Shown: positions 35,349 through 43,423 of the stretch, in pieces
How the letters are laid out: each line of letters starts with the position of its first letter
Numbering within the stretch: the stretch's first letter is position 1
DNA from: Agromyces cavernae
GTDB lineage: Bacteria > Actinomycetota > Actinomycetes > Actinomycetales > Microbacteriaceae
DNA: 64,000 bases
Direction of reading: 5' to 3'
Assembly (NCBI RefSeq): GCF_021044935.1
Contig: NZ_JAJNMP010000001.1
Location: 248,001 to 312,000 of the forward strand
Translations under genes and position numbers: made by a program
Notes under the pieces: generated by a model
Seen by the model: only the letters and a program-made list of their open reading frames with translations
Database searches by the model: none
Told to the model about the DNA's origin: nothing

Positions 35349-36466
35349 GCGCGCGAATCGATGAGGAGGTCCGTGTGACGGATGTCGCGAACGGGGCTTC
35401 GGGTCTCGATACACCTTCGGCTACTCGACCGGCGGAGGCGCCCGCCGCGGCCGCTCCCCCGGTCGACTCGCCTGCGCCCGCGGTGCGGGGCGTGCAGACG
35501 CTCTCGATGGCGAAGGCCATCAACGCGGGCCTTCGCGAGGCGCTGCTCGGCGACGACAAGGTGCTGCTCATGGGTGAGGACATCGGGCCGCTCGGCGGCG
35601 TGTTCCGCGTCACCGAGGGCCTGTCGGCCGAGTTCGGCGACAAGCGCGTGCTCGATACCCCGCTCGCCGAGTCGGGCATCGTCGGCACTGCGATCGGCCT
35701 CGCCATGCGCGGTTACCGGCCGGTCATCGAGATCCAGTTCGACGGGTTCATCTTCCCCGCGTTCGACCAGATCACCACCCAGCTCTCACGTCAGACCCTG
35801 CGCCACGACGGCACGCTCTCGATGCCGATCGTCATCCGCGTGCCCTACGGCGGGCACATCGGCTCGATCGAACATCATCAAGAGAGCCCCGAGGCGTACT
35901 TCGCGCACACTCCGGGCCTTCGGGTGGTCAGCCCGTCGAGCCCGCACGACGCGTACTGGATGATCCAAGAGGCGATCGCCTCGAACGACCCGGTGCTGTT
36001 CTTCGAGCCCAAGAGCCGCTACTGGCCCAAGGGGCCGGTCGACCTCGACCACTCGGGGCTGCCGCTGCACGCGAGCCGCGTCGTGCGGCAGGGCACCGAT
36101 GTGACGCTCGTCGGTCACGGTGCGATGGTCGCGACGTTGCTGCAGGCGGCCGACATCGCCGCCGAAGAGGGCCGCAGCGTCGAGGTCGTCGACCTTCGCT
36201 CGCTCTCGCCCATCGACTACGGTCCGCTGCTCGACTCCGTCAACCGCACCGGCCGGCTCGTCGTCGCCCAGGAGGCGTACGGCAACGTCTCGATCGGATC
36301 CGAGATCGCGGCGACGGTCGCCGAGCGCGCGTTCTACTCGCTCGAGGCGCCGGTGCTGCGCGTCTCGGGCTTCGACACCCCGTTCCCTCCCGCGGCCCTC
36401 GAGACCGAGTACCTCCCGAGTCCCGATCGGGTGCTCGAGGCGGTCGACCGATCCTTGGCCTACTGA
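35345..36466 (+). CDS. 2-oxoacid dehydrogenase E1 component, beta subunit
   Basis: This 373-residue partner of E1alpha starts in earnest near VQTLSMAKAINAGLREAL (about residue 54). It contains GEDIGPLGGVFRVT, EIQFDGFIFPAFDQI and the C-terminal VVDLRSLSPIDYG, all conserved. The first 50 or so residues are Ala/Pro-rich and absent from typical members; they include translated repeat sequence (35402-35430). ATG 35345 overlaps the E1alpha stop and has GGAG seven bases upstream. GTG 35375, behind GAGGAGGT (35363-35370), is an equal candidate. Confidence 0.9.
   Translation: MSARIDEEVRVTDVANGASGLDTPSATRPAEAPAAAAPPVDSPAPAVRGVQTLSMAKAINAGLREALLGDDKVLLMGEDIGPLGGVFRVTEGLSAEFGDKRVLDTPLAESGIVGTAIGLAMRGYRPVIEIQFDGFIFPAFDQITTQLSRQTLRHDGTLSMPIVIRVPYGGHIGSIEHHQESPEAYFAHTPGLRVVSPSSPHDAYWMIQEAIASNDPVLFFEPKSRYWPKGPVDLDHSGLPLHASRVVRQGTDVTLVGHGAMVATLLQAADIAAEEGRSVEVVDLRSLSPIDYGPLLDSVNRTGRLVVAQEAYGNVSIGSEIAATVAERAFYSLEAPVLRVSGFDTPFPPAALETEYLPSPDRVLEAVDRSLAY
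35402..35430. repeat. Palindromic repeat inside the E1beta N-terminus
   Basis: GGTCTCGATACACC followed by TTCGGCTACTCGACC is a compact copy of the dispersed repeat. It is read in frame as GLDTPSATRP within the low-complexity N-terminal extension of E1beta. Confidence 0.75.
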
Positions 36467-36511
36467 CATTCCGATCACGGCATAACTCGACTGCGAGGGT
36501 AGAAGACACCT

Positions 36512-37930
36512 ATGAGCGAGATCCGATTCCCCCTTCCAGATGTCGGTGAAGGCCTCACCGAGGCCGAGATCGTGCAGTGGCGCGTCGCGCCCGGCGACCG
36601 CATCGCGCTCGACCAGGTCTTCGTCGAGATCGAGACGGCGAAGTCGCTCGTCGAGCTGCCCAGCGCCTACGAGGGCATCGTGTCGGAACTCCTCGTCGAC
36701 GAGGGCAAGACGGTCGGCGTCGGCACGCCGATCCTCGTGATCCAGACGGATGTCCCTGCCGCCGCCGACTCGTCGGAGCCGGGTGCGCCCGCCACCGCTG
36801 GTGCACCCGATGCAGCGACGACGGCGACCGCCGCGGCACCGGCACCCGCTGCCGACGAGGGCGGCGCCGTACTCGTCGGGCACGGAGCATCAGGCCCCGT
36901 GAACACTCGCCGCCGCCGTCACCCGTCCCCCGCCGGTGCGCACACGACCCTGGCCGCGCCGCCCGCGCCCGCCGCAGCGCCGGCCGCGCCGGTCGTGCCA
37001 GCCGCCCCGGCCGCCGCGACGCAGGCCGCGACATCCGCCACTCGCACCGAAGCGGCGCCTGAGCCGCACGTGCCGGTGATCGCGAAGCCGCCAATCCGCA
37101 AGCTCGCGAAAGACCTCGGCGTCGACCTGTCGCGGGTCACCGCGACCGGCCCGATCGGCGACATCACGCGCGAAGACGTCATTCGCGAGGCGAGCCAGGC
37201 GAGCGTGTTCCGCAATATCCAGACGCCCGAGGCGCCGGCCGACCGCGAGACCCGCATTCCCGTCAAGGGCGTGCGCAAGGCGATCGCCGGCGCGATGGTG
37301 CAGAGTGCATTCCAAGCGCCGCATGTATCGGTCTTCGTCGACGTCGACGCGACGCGCACCATGGAATACCTCAAGCGGCTGAAGGCCTCGCCCGACTACG
37401 CCGGCATCAAGATCTCGCCGCTGCTCATCATGGCCAAGGCGATGATCTGGGCGGTGCGCCGCAACCCCACCGTCAACGCGCAGTGGACCGACGACGAGAT
37501 CATCGTCAAGCACTACGTGAACCTCGGCATCGCCGCGGCCACGCCGCGCGGGCTCATCGTGCCGAACGTGAAGGACGCGCAGGCGATGTCGATGGTCGAG
37601 CTCGCCGCGGCGCTCGAGCAGCTGACGCTGACTGCCCGCGAGGGCAAGACGCAGCCTGCCGAGATGCAGGGCGGCACGATCACGATCACCAACATCGGCG
37701 TCTTCGGCATGGACACGGGCACGCCCATCCTCAATCCCGGTGAGGTCGGCATCGTCGCGCTCGGCACGATCAAGCAGAAGCCGTGGGTCGTCGACGGCGA
37801 GGTGCGCCCGCGGTACGTGACGACGATCGGCGGATCGTTCGACCACCGCGTCGTCGACGGGGACGTGGTGTCGCGGTTCGTCGCCGACGTCGCCTCGATC
37901 ATCGAGGAGCCCGCGCTACTGCTGGAGTAG
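36512..37930 (+). CDS. 2-oxoacid dehydrogenase E2 (dihydrolipoamide acyltransferase)
   Basis: This 472-residue core subunit has one lipoyl domain (residues 1-80; lipoyl Lys about 44 in ETAKSLVEL) and an Ala/Pro linker. The peripheral-subunit-binding domain is [20 protein letters not shown] (about 195-215). The catalytic domain from about 245 holds the active site [10 protein letters not shown] (His about 445, Asp about 449). It transfers the acyl group to CoA. E3 (lipoamide dehydrogenase) is not in this window. Confidence 0.95.
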   Translation: MSEIRFPLPDVGEGLTEAEIVQWRVAPGDRIALDQVFVEIETAKSLVELPSAYEGIVSELLVDEGKTVGVGTPILVIQTDVPAAADSSEPGAPATAGAPDAATTATAAAPAPAADEGGAVLVGHGASGPVNTRRRRHPSPAGAHTTLAAPPAPAAAPAAPVVPAAPAAATQAATSATRTEAAPEPHVPVIAKPPIRKLAKDLGVDLSRVTATGPIGDITREDVIREASQASVFRNIQTPEAPADRETRIPVKGVRKAIAGAMVQSAFQAPHVSVFVDVDATRTMEYLKRLKASPDYAGIKISPLLIMAKAMIWAVRRNPTVNAQWTDDEIIVKHYVNLGIAAATPRGLIVPNVKDAQAMSMVELAAALEQLTLTAREGKTQPAEMQGGTITITNIGVFGMDTGTPILNPGEVGIVALGTIKQKPWVVDGEVRPRYVTTIGGSFDHRVVDGDVVSRFVADVASIIEEPALLLE

Positions 37931-37940
37931 CTTGTTCTGC

Positions 37941-38080
37941 CGGTCGAGTAGGCTCGCCAGCGCCGTATCGAGACCAGGTGGGCAACTGGTGCGAGCCCCG
38001 GAGCTCCGGGGCTCGATACGCTGGTCTCGAGACGGCGCTTCGCGCCTCCTCGACCCATCGCCTTCGTCGCTACTCGACCG
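37941..38080. repeat. Composite repeat block with a 24-bp perfect palindrome
   Basis: A reverse copy GGTCGAGTAG...GTATCGAGACC occupies 37941-37974. A perfect 24-base palindrome (37991-38014, half-site CGAGCCCCGGAG) follows, then forward copies at 38022-38054 (GGTCTCGAGACGG...CTCCTCGACC) and ending CTACTCGACCGG at 38080. It separates the convergent E2 and GNAT genes and can fold as a bidirectional terminator. Confidence 0.8.
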
Positions 38081-38088
38081 GCGCAGCC

Positions 38089-38604
38089 CTAGAGGCGGAG
38101 CTCGTAGGTGATCGAGTCGGGCGTACGGGACGCTTCGGCGAAGCCCTCGCCCTCGAGCACGCGGCGCGCGGGGAGGTTCGAGATCTCGGCTTCGGCGCGG
38201 GCCACGCGAGCGCCCGCCGACCGCGCGAGCGCGACCGTCGCGGCGACCGTGTGCTGCGACAGGCCCTCGCCGCGCACCGCGGGCACGAGCCCGAACACGA
38301 ACTCGACGACGCCGTCGACGTCGGGCGGGCCGAACAGGTTCACTCCCCCGATGGCCGCGCCGTCGTCGCCGCGGCGCACGAGGTAGGGGCCGAACGGGGC
38401 CGGGTCGCCGTTCTCTCGCACCGCACGCACGTACTCCGAGAGCAGTTCGGGTTCGTCGGTGAACGCGTACGCGCCCTCCCACCCGTCGTGGGGGTCGACC
38501 TCGCCGGCCAGCATGCGCTCGGCGTCGTCGAGGGTGAACGGATGCAACGTGAGGGGAGTCGTCGTCGTATCCACGTACTTCACTCTCGCACGTCGGTCCG
38601 ACAC
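38089..38604 (-). CDS. GNAT-family N-acetyltransferase
   Basis: This 171-residue protein resembles RimJ/RimL-type acetyltransferases. The N-terminal strand LTLHPFTLDDAERML and central FGLVPAVRGEGLSQHTVAAT hold the acetyl-CoA loop (here VRGEGLS in place of the usual RGxGxG/A). The C-terminal NLPARRVLEGEGF is the family closing motif. The acceptor is unknown. The start is GTG 38604 or GTG 38583; neither has a clear ribosome-binding site. Confidence 0.85.
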   Translation of the reverse strand: MSDRRARVKYVDTTTTPLTLHPFTLDDAERMLAGEVDPHDGWEGAYAFTDEPELLSEYVRAVRENGDPAPFGPYLVRRGDDGAAIGGVNLFGPPDVDGVVEFVFGLVPAVRGEGLSQHTVAATVALARSAGARVARAEAEISNLPARRVLEGEGFAEASRTPDSITYELRL

Positions 38605-38667
38605 TCGCCAGAGTTCTCCACAGGATGACGGGGAATGTCACGAGCGGCCGTGCGTTCCTGTTCGAGG

Positions 38668-38700
38668 GGTCTCGAGACGCGTGCTCCATCGTCGCGCGCT
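38668..38700. repeat. Truncated copy of the dispersed palindromic repeat
   Basis: GGTCTCGAGACGCGTGCTCC and the following CATCGTCGCGCGCTCC match the left part of the copy at 41530, but the CTACTCGACC end is missing. It lies just upstream of the Zur box. Confidence 0.6.
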
Positions 38701-38726
38701 CCCCGCCCGGCAGGACGTTACTGGTT

Positions 38727-38755
38727 TTGACAATCATTATCAATAAGCGTAGGTT
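38727..38755 (+). promoter_or_regulatory. Zur box over the znuA promoter
   Basis: TTGACAAT-C-ATTATCAA (38727-38743) is an 8-1-8 inverted repeat with one mismatch, typical of Fur/Zur sites. TTGACA (38727-38732) is also a perfect -35; TAGGTT (38750-38755) with a 17-base spacer is the -10. The expected transcript start is at or next to the znuA ATG (38762), so the mRNA is probably leaderless and repression direct. Confidence 0.82.
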
Positions 38756-38761
38756 CGAAGC

Positions 38762-39853
38762 ATGACCCGCCCACCGCGAGACACCGCATCCCGATCGACC
38801 CGCCTGCTCGCGGCAGGCGGCGTCATCGCCGCGGGGGTGCTGGTGCTCGCGGGCTGCGCGAGCCCCGGGGCATCCGGCGACTCGTCAGAAGGGCCGTCGA
38901 TCGTGGCGACGACGACGCAGGTCGGCGACTTCACGCGCGAGCTCGCGGGCTCATCGGCCGACGTCACCCAGTTGCTCTCGCCCGGGCAGGGTGCGCACGG
39001 GTTCGACCCGTCGGCCGGGCAGCTGCTCGCCCTGGCGAGTGCCGATGCGCTCGTCGTCAACGGCGGCGGGCTCGAGAGCTGGCTCGACGACGCCATCGCG
39101 GCGTCGGGCTTCAGCGGGGTGCTCATCGACGCGAGCGAGGGCATCGAGCTGTACGGCACCGGCGACCACGGAGACGAGGCGGCAGGCGAGGCCGGCCACG
39201 ACGGCCACGCGAGCGACGCCCATGCCCCCGACGCTGCAGCCGAGGCGACCGACGACCACGCGGGCCACGACCACGGCGACGGCAACCCGCACATCTGGAC
39301 CGACCCGGCGCTCGCCGAGCGCATGGTCGAGAACATCGCCCACGGTCTCGCCGAGGTGCCGGGTGTCGATGCCGACGAGATCGAGGCGAACGAGTCCGAC
39401 TACACGGCAGAGCTCCACGCGCTCGACGAGTGGGTCACCGAGAACGTGGCCACGGTGCCGGTCGAGCACCGCCTGCTCGTGACCAACCACGACGCGTTCA
39501 CCTACTTCGTCGACGCGTACGACGTCACGTTCATCGGCAGCATCATCCCGAGCTTCGACGACAACGCAGAGCCGAGCGCCGCCGAGATCGACGACCTCGT
39601 CGCGAAGATCCGCGACACGGGCGTGCGGGCCGTGTTCTCAGAGGCGTCGATCTCGCCGAAGGCCGCCGAGACGATCGCGGCCGAGTCGGGCGCCACCGTG
39701 TACTCGGGCGATGACGCGCTCTACGGCGACTCGCTCGGCCCGGCGGGCACCGAGGGGGAGACCTATCTCGGCAGCCAGGTGCACAACGCCCGGCTGATCC
39801 TCGAGTCGTGGGGCGTCGAGCCTTCCGCGCTCCCCGCCGCCCTGCAAGGATGA
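38762..39853 (+). CDS. znuA: Zinc ABC transporter substrate-binding lipoprotein
   Basis: This 363-residue cluster A-1 binding protein captures zinc outside the cell. The signal peptide ends in the lipobox VLAGC (Cys about residue 29). A His/Asp/Glu-rich loop (about residues 138-180, with GHDHGDGNPHIW) is the hallmark of zinc rather than manganese binders. Metal ligands are expected at HGFDPS, the NPHIW His, TNHDAF and a late Asp. It heads the zinc operon behind a Zur box. Confidence 0.94.
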   Translation: MTRPPRDTASRSTRLLAAGGVIAAGVLVLAGCASPGASGDSSEGPSIVATTTQVGDFTRELAGSSADVTQLLSPGQGAHGFDPSAGQLLALASADALVVNGGGLESWLDDAIAASGFSGVLIDASEGIELYGTGDHGDEAAGEAGHDGHASDAHAPDAAAEATDDHAGHDHGDGNPHIWTDPALAERMVENIAHGLAEVPGVDADEIEANESDYTAELHALDEWVTENVATVPVEHRLLVTNHDAFTYFVDAYDVTFIGSIIPSFDDNAEPSAAEIDDLVAKIRDTGVRAVFSEASISPKAAETIAAESGATVYSGDDALYGDSLGPAGTEGETYLGSQVHNARLILESWGVEPSALPAALQG

Positions 39854-39857
39854 CGCC

Positions 39858-40637
39858 ATGACCGACTCGCCCGTGCTGCGCCTCGTGGATGCCGCATTCA
39901 CCCATCCCGGTGGTGCGGGTGTCGAAGGGCTCCGCCTCGACATCGCGCCGGGCGAGGCCGTGGCACTGATCGGACCGAACGGGGCGGGCAAGTCGACGCT
40001 GCTGAAGGGGATCCTCGGTCTCGTGCCGCGGACCGCGGGCACGATCGAGATCGGCGGCGTTCCCGGTGACGCCCAAGCGCATGCCCGACACGGCATAGTC
40101 TCGTTCCTGCCGCAGTCCGCCGACCTCGACCCCGACTTCCCGATCAGTCTCGAGCAAGTCGTCATGCAGGGGCGCTACCGCGGGCTGGGGCTGTTCCGAT
40201 GGCCCGGCCGCGTCGACCGTGCCGCCGTTCGGCACGCACTCGAGACGGTCGGCCTCGACTCGCTCGCCGCGCGCCCGTTCGGCGAGCTCTCGGGCGGCCA
40301 GCGACAGCGCGGACTGCTCGCGCGCGCGCTCGCATCGGAGCCCCGACTGCTGCTGCTCGACGAGCCGTTCAACGGACTCGACCAGCCGAACCGCGATGCA
40401 CTCGTCGACACGCTCCGCTCACTCAAGCGCGACGGCGTCGCGGTGCTGGTCTCGACCCACGACCTCGAGCTCGCTCGGCTCGTGTGCGACTCCGTCGTGC
40501 TCGTGAACCGCACCCAAGTCTCGTGCGGTCCGGTCGACGAGGTGTTCACCCTCGGCAACATCCAGGAGTGCTTCGAGGGCGTCGAGGTCGAGATCGACGA
40601 GCACACGGTCGTCGTTCCCGGGCACGAGGGGCGTTGA
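39858..40637 (+). CDS. znuC: Zinc ABC transporter ATP-binding protein
   Basis: This 259-residue ATPase drives the ZnuB channels. Walker A is GPNGAGKST, the Q-loop is FLPQSADLD, the signature [15 protein letters not shown] and Walker [14 protein letters not shown] His switch is in [10 protein letters not shown]. It begins four bases after znuA. Confidence 0.94.
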   Translation: MTDSPVLRLVDAAFTHPGGAGVEGLRLDIAPGEAVALIGPNGAGKSTLLKGILGLVPRTAGTIEIGGVPGDAQAHARHGIVSFLPQSADLDPDFPISLEQVVMQGRYRGLGLFRWPGRVDRAAVRHALETVGLDSLAARPFGELSGGQRQRGLLARALASEPRLLLLDEPFNGLDQPNRDALVDTLRSLKRDGVAVLVSTHDLELARLVCDSVVLVNRTQVSCGPVDEVFTLGNIQECFEGVEVEIDEHTVVVPGHEGR

Positions 40638-40683
40638 TGCCGTTGCCGGCATACTGCTCGATCGCGCGGGGGAGGGGGAGCGG

Positions 40684-41640
40684 ATGTCCCTGACCGACGC
40701 ACTCTTCGCCGCCTTCTCGATCCCGTTCATGGGCCGGGCGCTGCTCGTGATGCTCGTGCTCGCGGTCGTCGCCGGAGTCGTCGGCGTGCTCGTGAACCTG
40801 CGCGGCCTCGAGTTCATCAGCGACGGTCTCACGCACGCCGTCTTCCCCGGCCTTGCCATCGGACTCGTCATGGGCGGCACGGCGGGACTCGTGCCCGGGG
40901 CGACGATCGCGGCACTCGCGGGTGCGCTCGCACTGACCTGGCTCGACCGGGCCGGCATCACGGCCGACGCCGCGATCGCCATCGTGCTGACCGCGACGTT
41001 CAGCATCGGCGTCATCGTCGTATCGATGAGCGACGACTACGCTGGGGCGCTCGAGGCGCTGCTGTTCGGGCGCGTGCTCACGATCCCGCCCGACGAGGTG
41101 CTGCCGCTCGTGCTGGTGAGCCTCATCGCGCTCGCAGCGACCGGCCTGACGCTCAAGCAGCAGCTCTTCCGGGCGTTCGACGCACCGGGAAGCCGGGCCG
41201 CCGGCAACTCGGCCCTCGCGCTCGACCTCGTGCTGAACGCGGCGATCGCCCTCGTGGTGGTCGCCGCAGCGAGCACGATCGGCACGCTGCTCGTGCTCGC
41301 CCTGCTCATCGTGCCCGGCGCCGTGGCGCGCCTCGTCACCCGGCGTCTCTGGTGGCTGTTCCCGGTCGCGGCACTCTTCGCCGCCGTCGGCTCGTGGCTC
41401 GGCCTGGCGACAGGCTTCGCGATCTCGGTCGGTGCGGGTGTCGACCTGCCGGCCGGCGCGACGATCGTCGGCGTGTTCGTGCTCGGGTATGCGGTGGTGC
41501 TGCTGGGGCGGTTCCTTCTCGGGCGTGGGGGTCTCGATACGCGTGCTCCTTCGTCGGGCGCTACTCGACCGGCGGAGGGTTTCGAGACGCTCGCTCCGCT
41601 CGCTCCTCAACCCGCAGAGGGTGCGGGGGAGGGGCGCTGA
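40684..41640 (+). CDS. znuB: Zinc ABC transporter permease, first copy
   Basis: This 318-residue membrane protein has about eight hydrophobic helices and the family region [20 protein letters not shown]. The usual protein ends near [10 protein letters not shown] (about residue 282). Beyond this is a low-complexity tail of about 35 residues ([20 protein letters not shown]) encoded by two inserted palindromic repeats (41530-41615). It overlaps the next permease by one base (TGATG). Confidence 0.92.
   Translation: MSLTDALFAAFSIPFMGRALLVMLVLAVVAGVVGVLVNLRGLEFISDGLTHAVFPGLAIGLVMGGTAGLVPGATIAALAGALALTWLDRAGITADAAIAIVLTATFSIGVIVVSMSDDYAGALEALLFGRVLTIPPDEVLPLVLVSLIALAATGLTLKQQLFRAFDAPGSRAAGNSALALDLVLNAAIALVVVAAASTIGTLLVLALLIVPGAVARLVTRRLWWLFPVAALFAAVGSWLGLATGFAISVGAGVDLPAGATIVGVFVLGYAVVLLGRFLLGRGGLDTRAPSSGATRPAEGFETLAPLAPQPAEGAGEGR
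41530..41615. repeat. Two palindromic repeats inside the znuB 3' end
   Basis: GGTCTCGATACGCGTGCTCC...GCGCTACTCGACC fills 41530-41570. A second unit GGGTTTCGAGACGCTCGCTC...CTCCTCAACCCGC fills 41577-41615. Both are translated in frame as a C-terminal extension of the permease. Confidence 0.8.
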
Positions 41641-42482
41641 TGGGGTACTTCGAGCGGGCCCTCCTCGCCGCGGTGGTCATCGGCATCGGCGCGGGATTCG
41701 TGGGTGCCCTGGTGGTGCTGCGTCGGCGTACGTTCTTCGCCCAGGCGCTCACGCACGGCACCTACCCGGGCGCAGTGGTCGCCGCGGCGCTCGGCGCGAG
41801 CGTGCCCGTCGGTGCGGCAGTGGCATCCGTCGCACTCGTCGCGGTGATGGCCGGCATCGCACGCATCCGCCGGCAGGGAGCGCAGGTGGCCGCCGGCATC
41901 GTGCTCACGGGCGGGTTCGCCGCCGGTGCGCTGCTGCAGGCGATGATCCCCGGGCTGCCCGTGCAGGCGGAGTCGCTGCTCGTCGGATCGATCCTCACAG
42001 TGACCGACGCCGACATCGTGCTGGCGGCCTGCGTCGCGCTCATCGCCGTCGCTGCGGTCGCGCTCGCAGGCAAGGAGATCGCCTTCTCGACGTTCGATCC
42101 CGCCGGCTTCCGCGCCGCGGGCTATCGAGAGTGGCCGATCGAACTGCTCGTGCTCGTGCTCACCGCCGCATCGGTCGTGAGTTCGTTGCCCGCGGTCGGC
42201 GCGATCCTCGCCATCGCGCTCATCGCCGCACCGGCCGCCGCGGCGCGACTGGTCGTCGGCTCGTTCCGCGGCGTGCTGCTGGCGGCACCGGTGATCGGTG
42301 CCGCTGCGGGAGTGCTCGGCGTGCTCGCTTCGCGGGCGTTCGCGATCGCGGCGGGGCCCGCGATCGCGCTGGCCGCCACCGGATTCTTCCTGCTCGCCTT
42401 GGGGATCTCCAAGCTGCGGGGGCTACCGTTGAAGAGAGTCGACATCCCCGTCGAGACCGCAGAGGACGCACGAATCGCATGA
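41640..42482 (+). CDS. znuB: Zinc ABC transporter permease, second copy
   Basis: This 280-residue paralogue of the preceding permease has eight or so helices, with VLRRRTFFAQALTHGTYPGAV matching the family region. Having two different permease genes suggests a heterodimeric channel, seen in some actinobacterial metal importers. The ATG overlaps the previous stop, and its own stop overlaps the zur start (ATGA). Confidence 0.92.
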   Translation: MGYFERALLAAVVIGIGAGFVGALVVLRRRTFFAQALTHGTYPGAVVAAALGASVPVGAAVASVALVAVMAGIARIRRQGAQVAAGIVLTGGFAAGALLQAMIPGLPVQAESLLVGSILTVTDADIVLAACVALIAVAAVALAGKEIAFSTFDPAGFRAAGYREWPIELLVLVLTAASVVSSLPAVGAILAIALIAAPAAAARLVVGSFRGVLLAAPVIGAAAGVLGVLASRAFAIAAGPAIALAATGFFLLALGISKLRGLPLKRVDIPVETAEDARIA

Positions 42483-42877
42483 AACGCAACACGTGGCAAC
42501 GCGAGGCCGTGCGCGAGGCGCTCGACGCGACCGAGGGGTTCATCAGCGCGCAGGCACTTCACTCCACGCTGCACGCGACCGGATCGCCGATCGGCCTCGC
42601 CACCGTCTACCGGGCGCTCGGCGATCTCGCCACGAGCGGTGAGGCCGACTCGCTGCAGTCGCCCGACGGCGAGTCGCTCTACCGCGCGTGCACCACGACC
42701 GGACACCACCATCACCTCATCTGCCGCAACTGCGGGCTGACGGTCGAGATCGCGGCCGACGAGGTCGAGGCGTGGGCGAAGCGCGTCGCCGCGCGCCACG
42801 GCTTCACGCAGGCGGCGCACGTGGTCGATGTCTTCGGCCTGTGCGAGAACTGCACGAGGCTCGCAGCGGGGGAGTAG
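42479..42877 (+). CDS. zur: Zinc uptake regulator, Fur family
   Basis: This 132-residue repressor has an N-terminal winged helix (NTWQREAVREALDATEGFIS, recognition GLATVYRALGDLATSG). The Fur-family metal region is HHHHLICRNCG, with a structural zinc Cys4 site completed by CENC near the end. It most likely represses this operon through the box at 38727. The stop codon lies inside the first unit of a 24-base tandem repeat. Confidence 0.92.
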   Translation: MKRNTWQREAVREALDATEGFISAQALHSTLHATGSPIGLATVYRALGDLATSGEADSLQSPDGESLYRACTTTGHHHHLICRNCGLTVEIAADEVEAWAKRVAARHGFTQAAHVVDVFGLCENCTRLAAGE

Positions 42878-42930
42878 CAGAAGCTCGCAGCGGGGGAGTC
42901 GCAGAGGGTCGCAGCGGGGGAGTCGCAGCC
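42861..42930 (+). repeat. 24-bp tandem repeat spanning the zur stop
   Basis: Three units begin at 42861, 42885 and 42909 with TCGCAGCGGGGGAGT. The unit is 24 bases, so it keeps the zur frame and encodes LAAGE-x-Q-x. In unit 1 the x codon is TAG, the stop; in units 2 and 3 it is TCG (Ser). Confidence 0.9.
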
Positions 42931-42989
42931 CGACGTGCATTCGCCGCCTCCGCGGTCTGGTCGGAGGCCATTTCCAGCGTGCATCGATC

Positions 42990-43003
42990 GACTTTCATCG
43001 GAA
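42990..43003 (+). promoter_or_regulatory. Candidate operator upstream of tatA
   Basis: GACTTTCATCGGAA shares its 10-base core ACTTTCATCG with CAACTTTCATCGAAGG at 54286. It resembles GACTTTCATTGCAAG upstream of the ROK gene (63888-63902, opposite strand). Confidence 0.45.
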
Positions 43004-43069
43004 TCTGTGATTAGTCTGTCCTCGCCTGCGGCGCCGCCGGTGCCGAACAGGCCTTCGACTGGAGGAATC

Positions 43070-43309
43070 ATGTTCGCGAACCTCAACGGCTGGCACGCCG
43101 TCATCGTCATCGCCGTCATCCTGCTGCTGTTCGGCGCCCCCAAGATCCCGCAGCTGGCGCGGTCGCTCGGACAGTCGATGCGCATCCTGAAGACCGAGAT
43201 CCGCGAGGAACCGGGCGTCGCGATGCCCGGGGCAACGGTGTCGCCGGTTCCGGACGTGGCTGAGCCGGCAGCCGCTACTTATGACGGTGCATCGACTAAA
43301 GCTCTCTGA
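43070..43309 (+). CDS. tatA: Sec-independent translocase subunit TatA
   Basis: This 79-residue protein has one N-terminal hydrophobic helix ([16 protein letters not shown]), the FGAPKIP hinge and an amphipathic helix ([15 protein letters not shown]), then a polar tail. TatA oligomers form the passage for folded proteins. It stands alone, without tatC, just before a gene whose product has a twin-arginine signal. GGAGGA precedes the ATG. Confidence 0.88.
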   Translation: MFANLNGWHAVIVIAVILLLFGAPKIPQLARSLGQSMRILKTEIREEPGVAMPGATVSPVPDVAEPAAATYDGASTKAL

Positions 43310-43317
43310 GAGTCCGC

Positions 43318-43356
43318 CAACTTTTGCTTGACCGACTCGTTTCAAATGCATAGAGT
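43318..43356 (+). promoter_or_regulatory. Promoter with shared upstream element, Tat-exported TIM-barrel gene
   Basis: CAACTTTTGCTTGAC (43318-43332) is identical to 47863-47877. It runs into a -35 TTGACC (43328-43333) with -10 TAGAGT (43351-43356) 17 bases on. Start of the gene is at 43424. Confidence 0.68.
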
Positions 43357-43423
43357 TCCGAAAAGCGAGCAGGTGATTCCACTGCGAGCTGTGTACACCC
43401 CTCTTCACGTGCAAAGGAGCATC

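Noticed and set aside
42861-42930. CRISPR array
   Set aside because: The three 24-base units are directly adjacent with no spacers and continue the zur reading frame.
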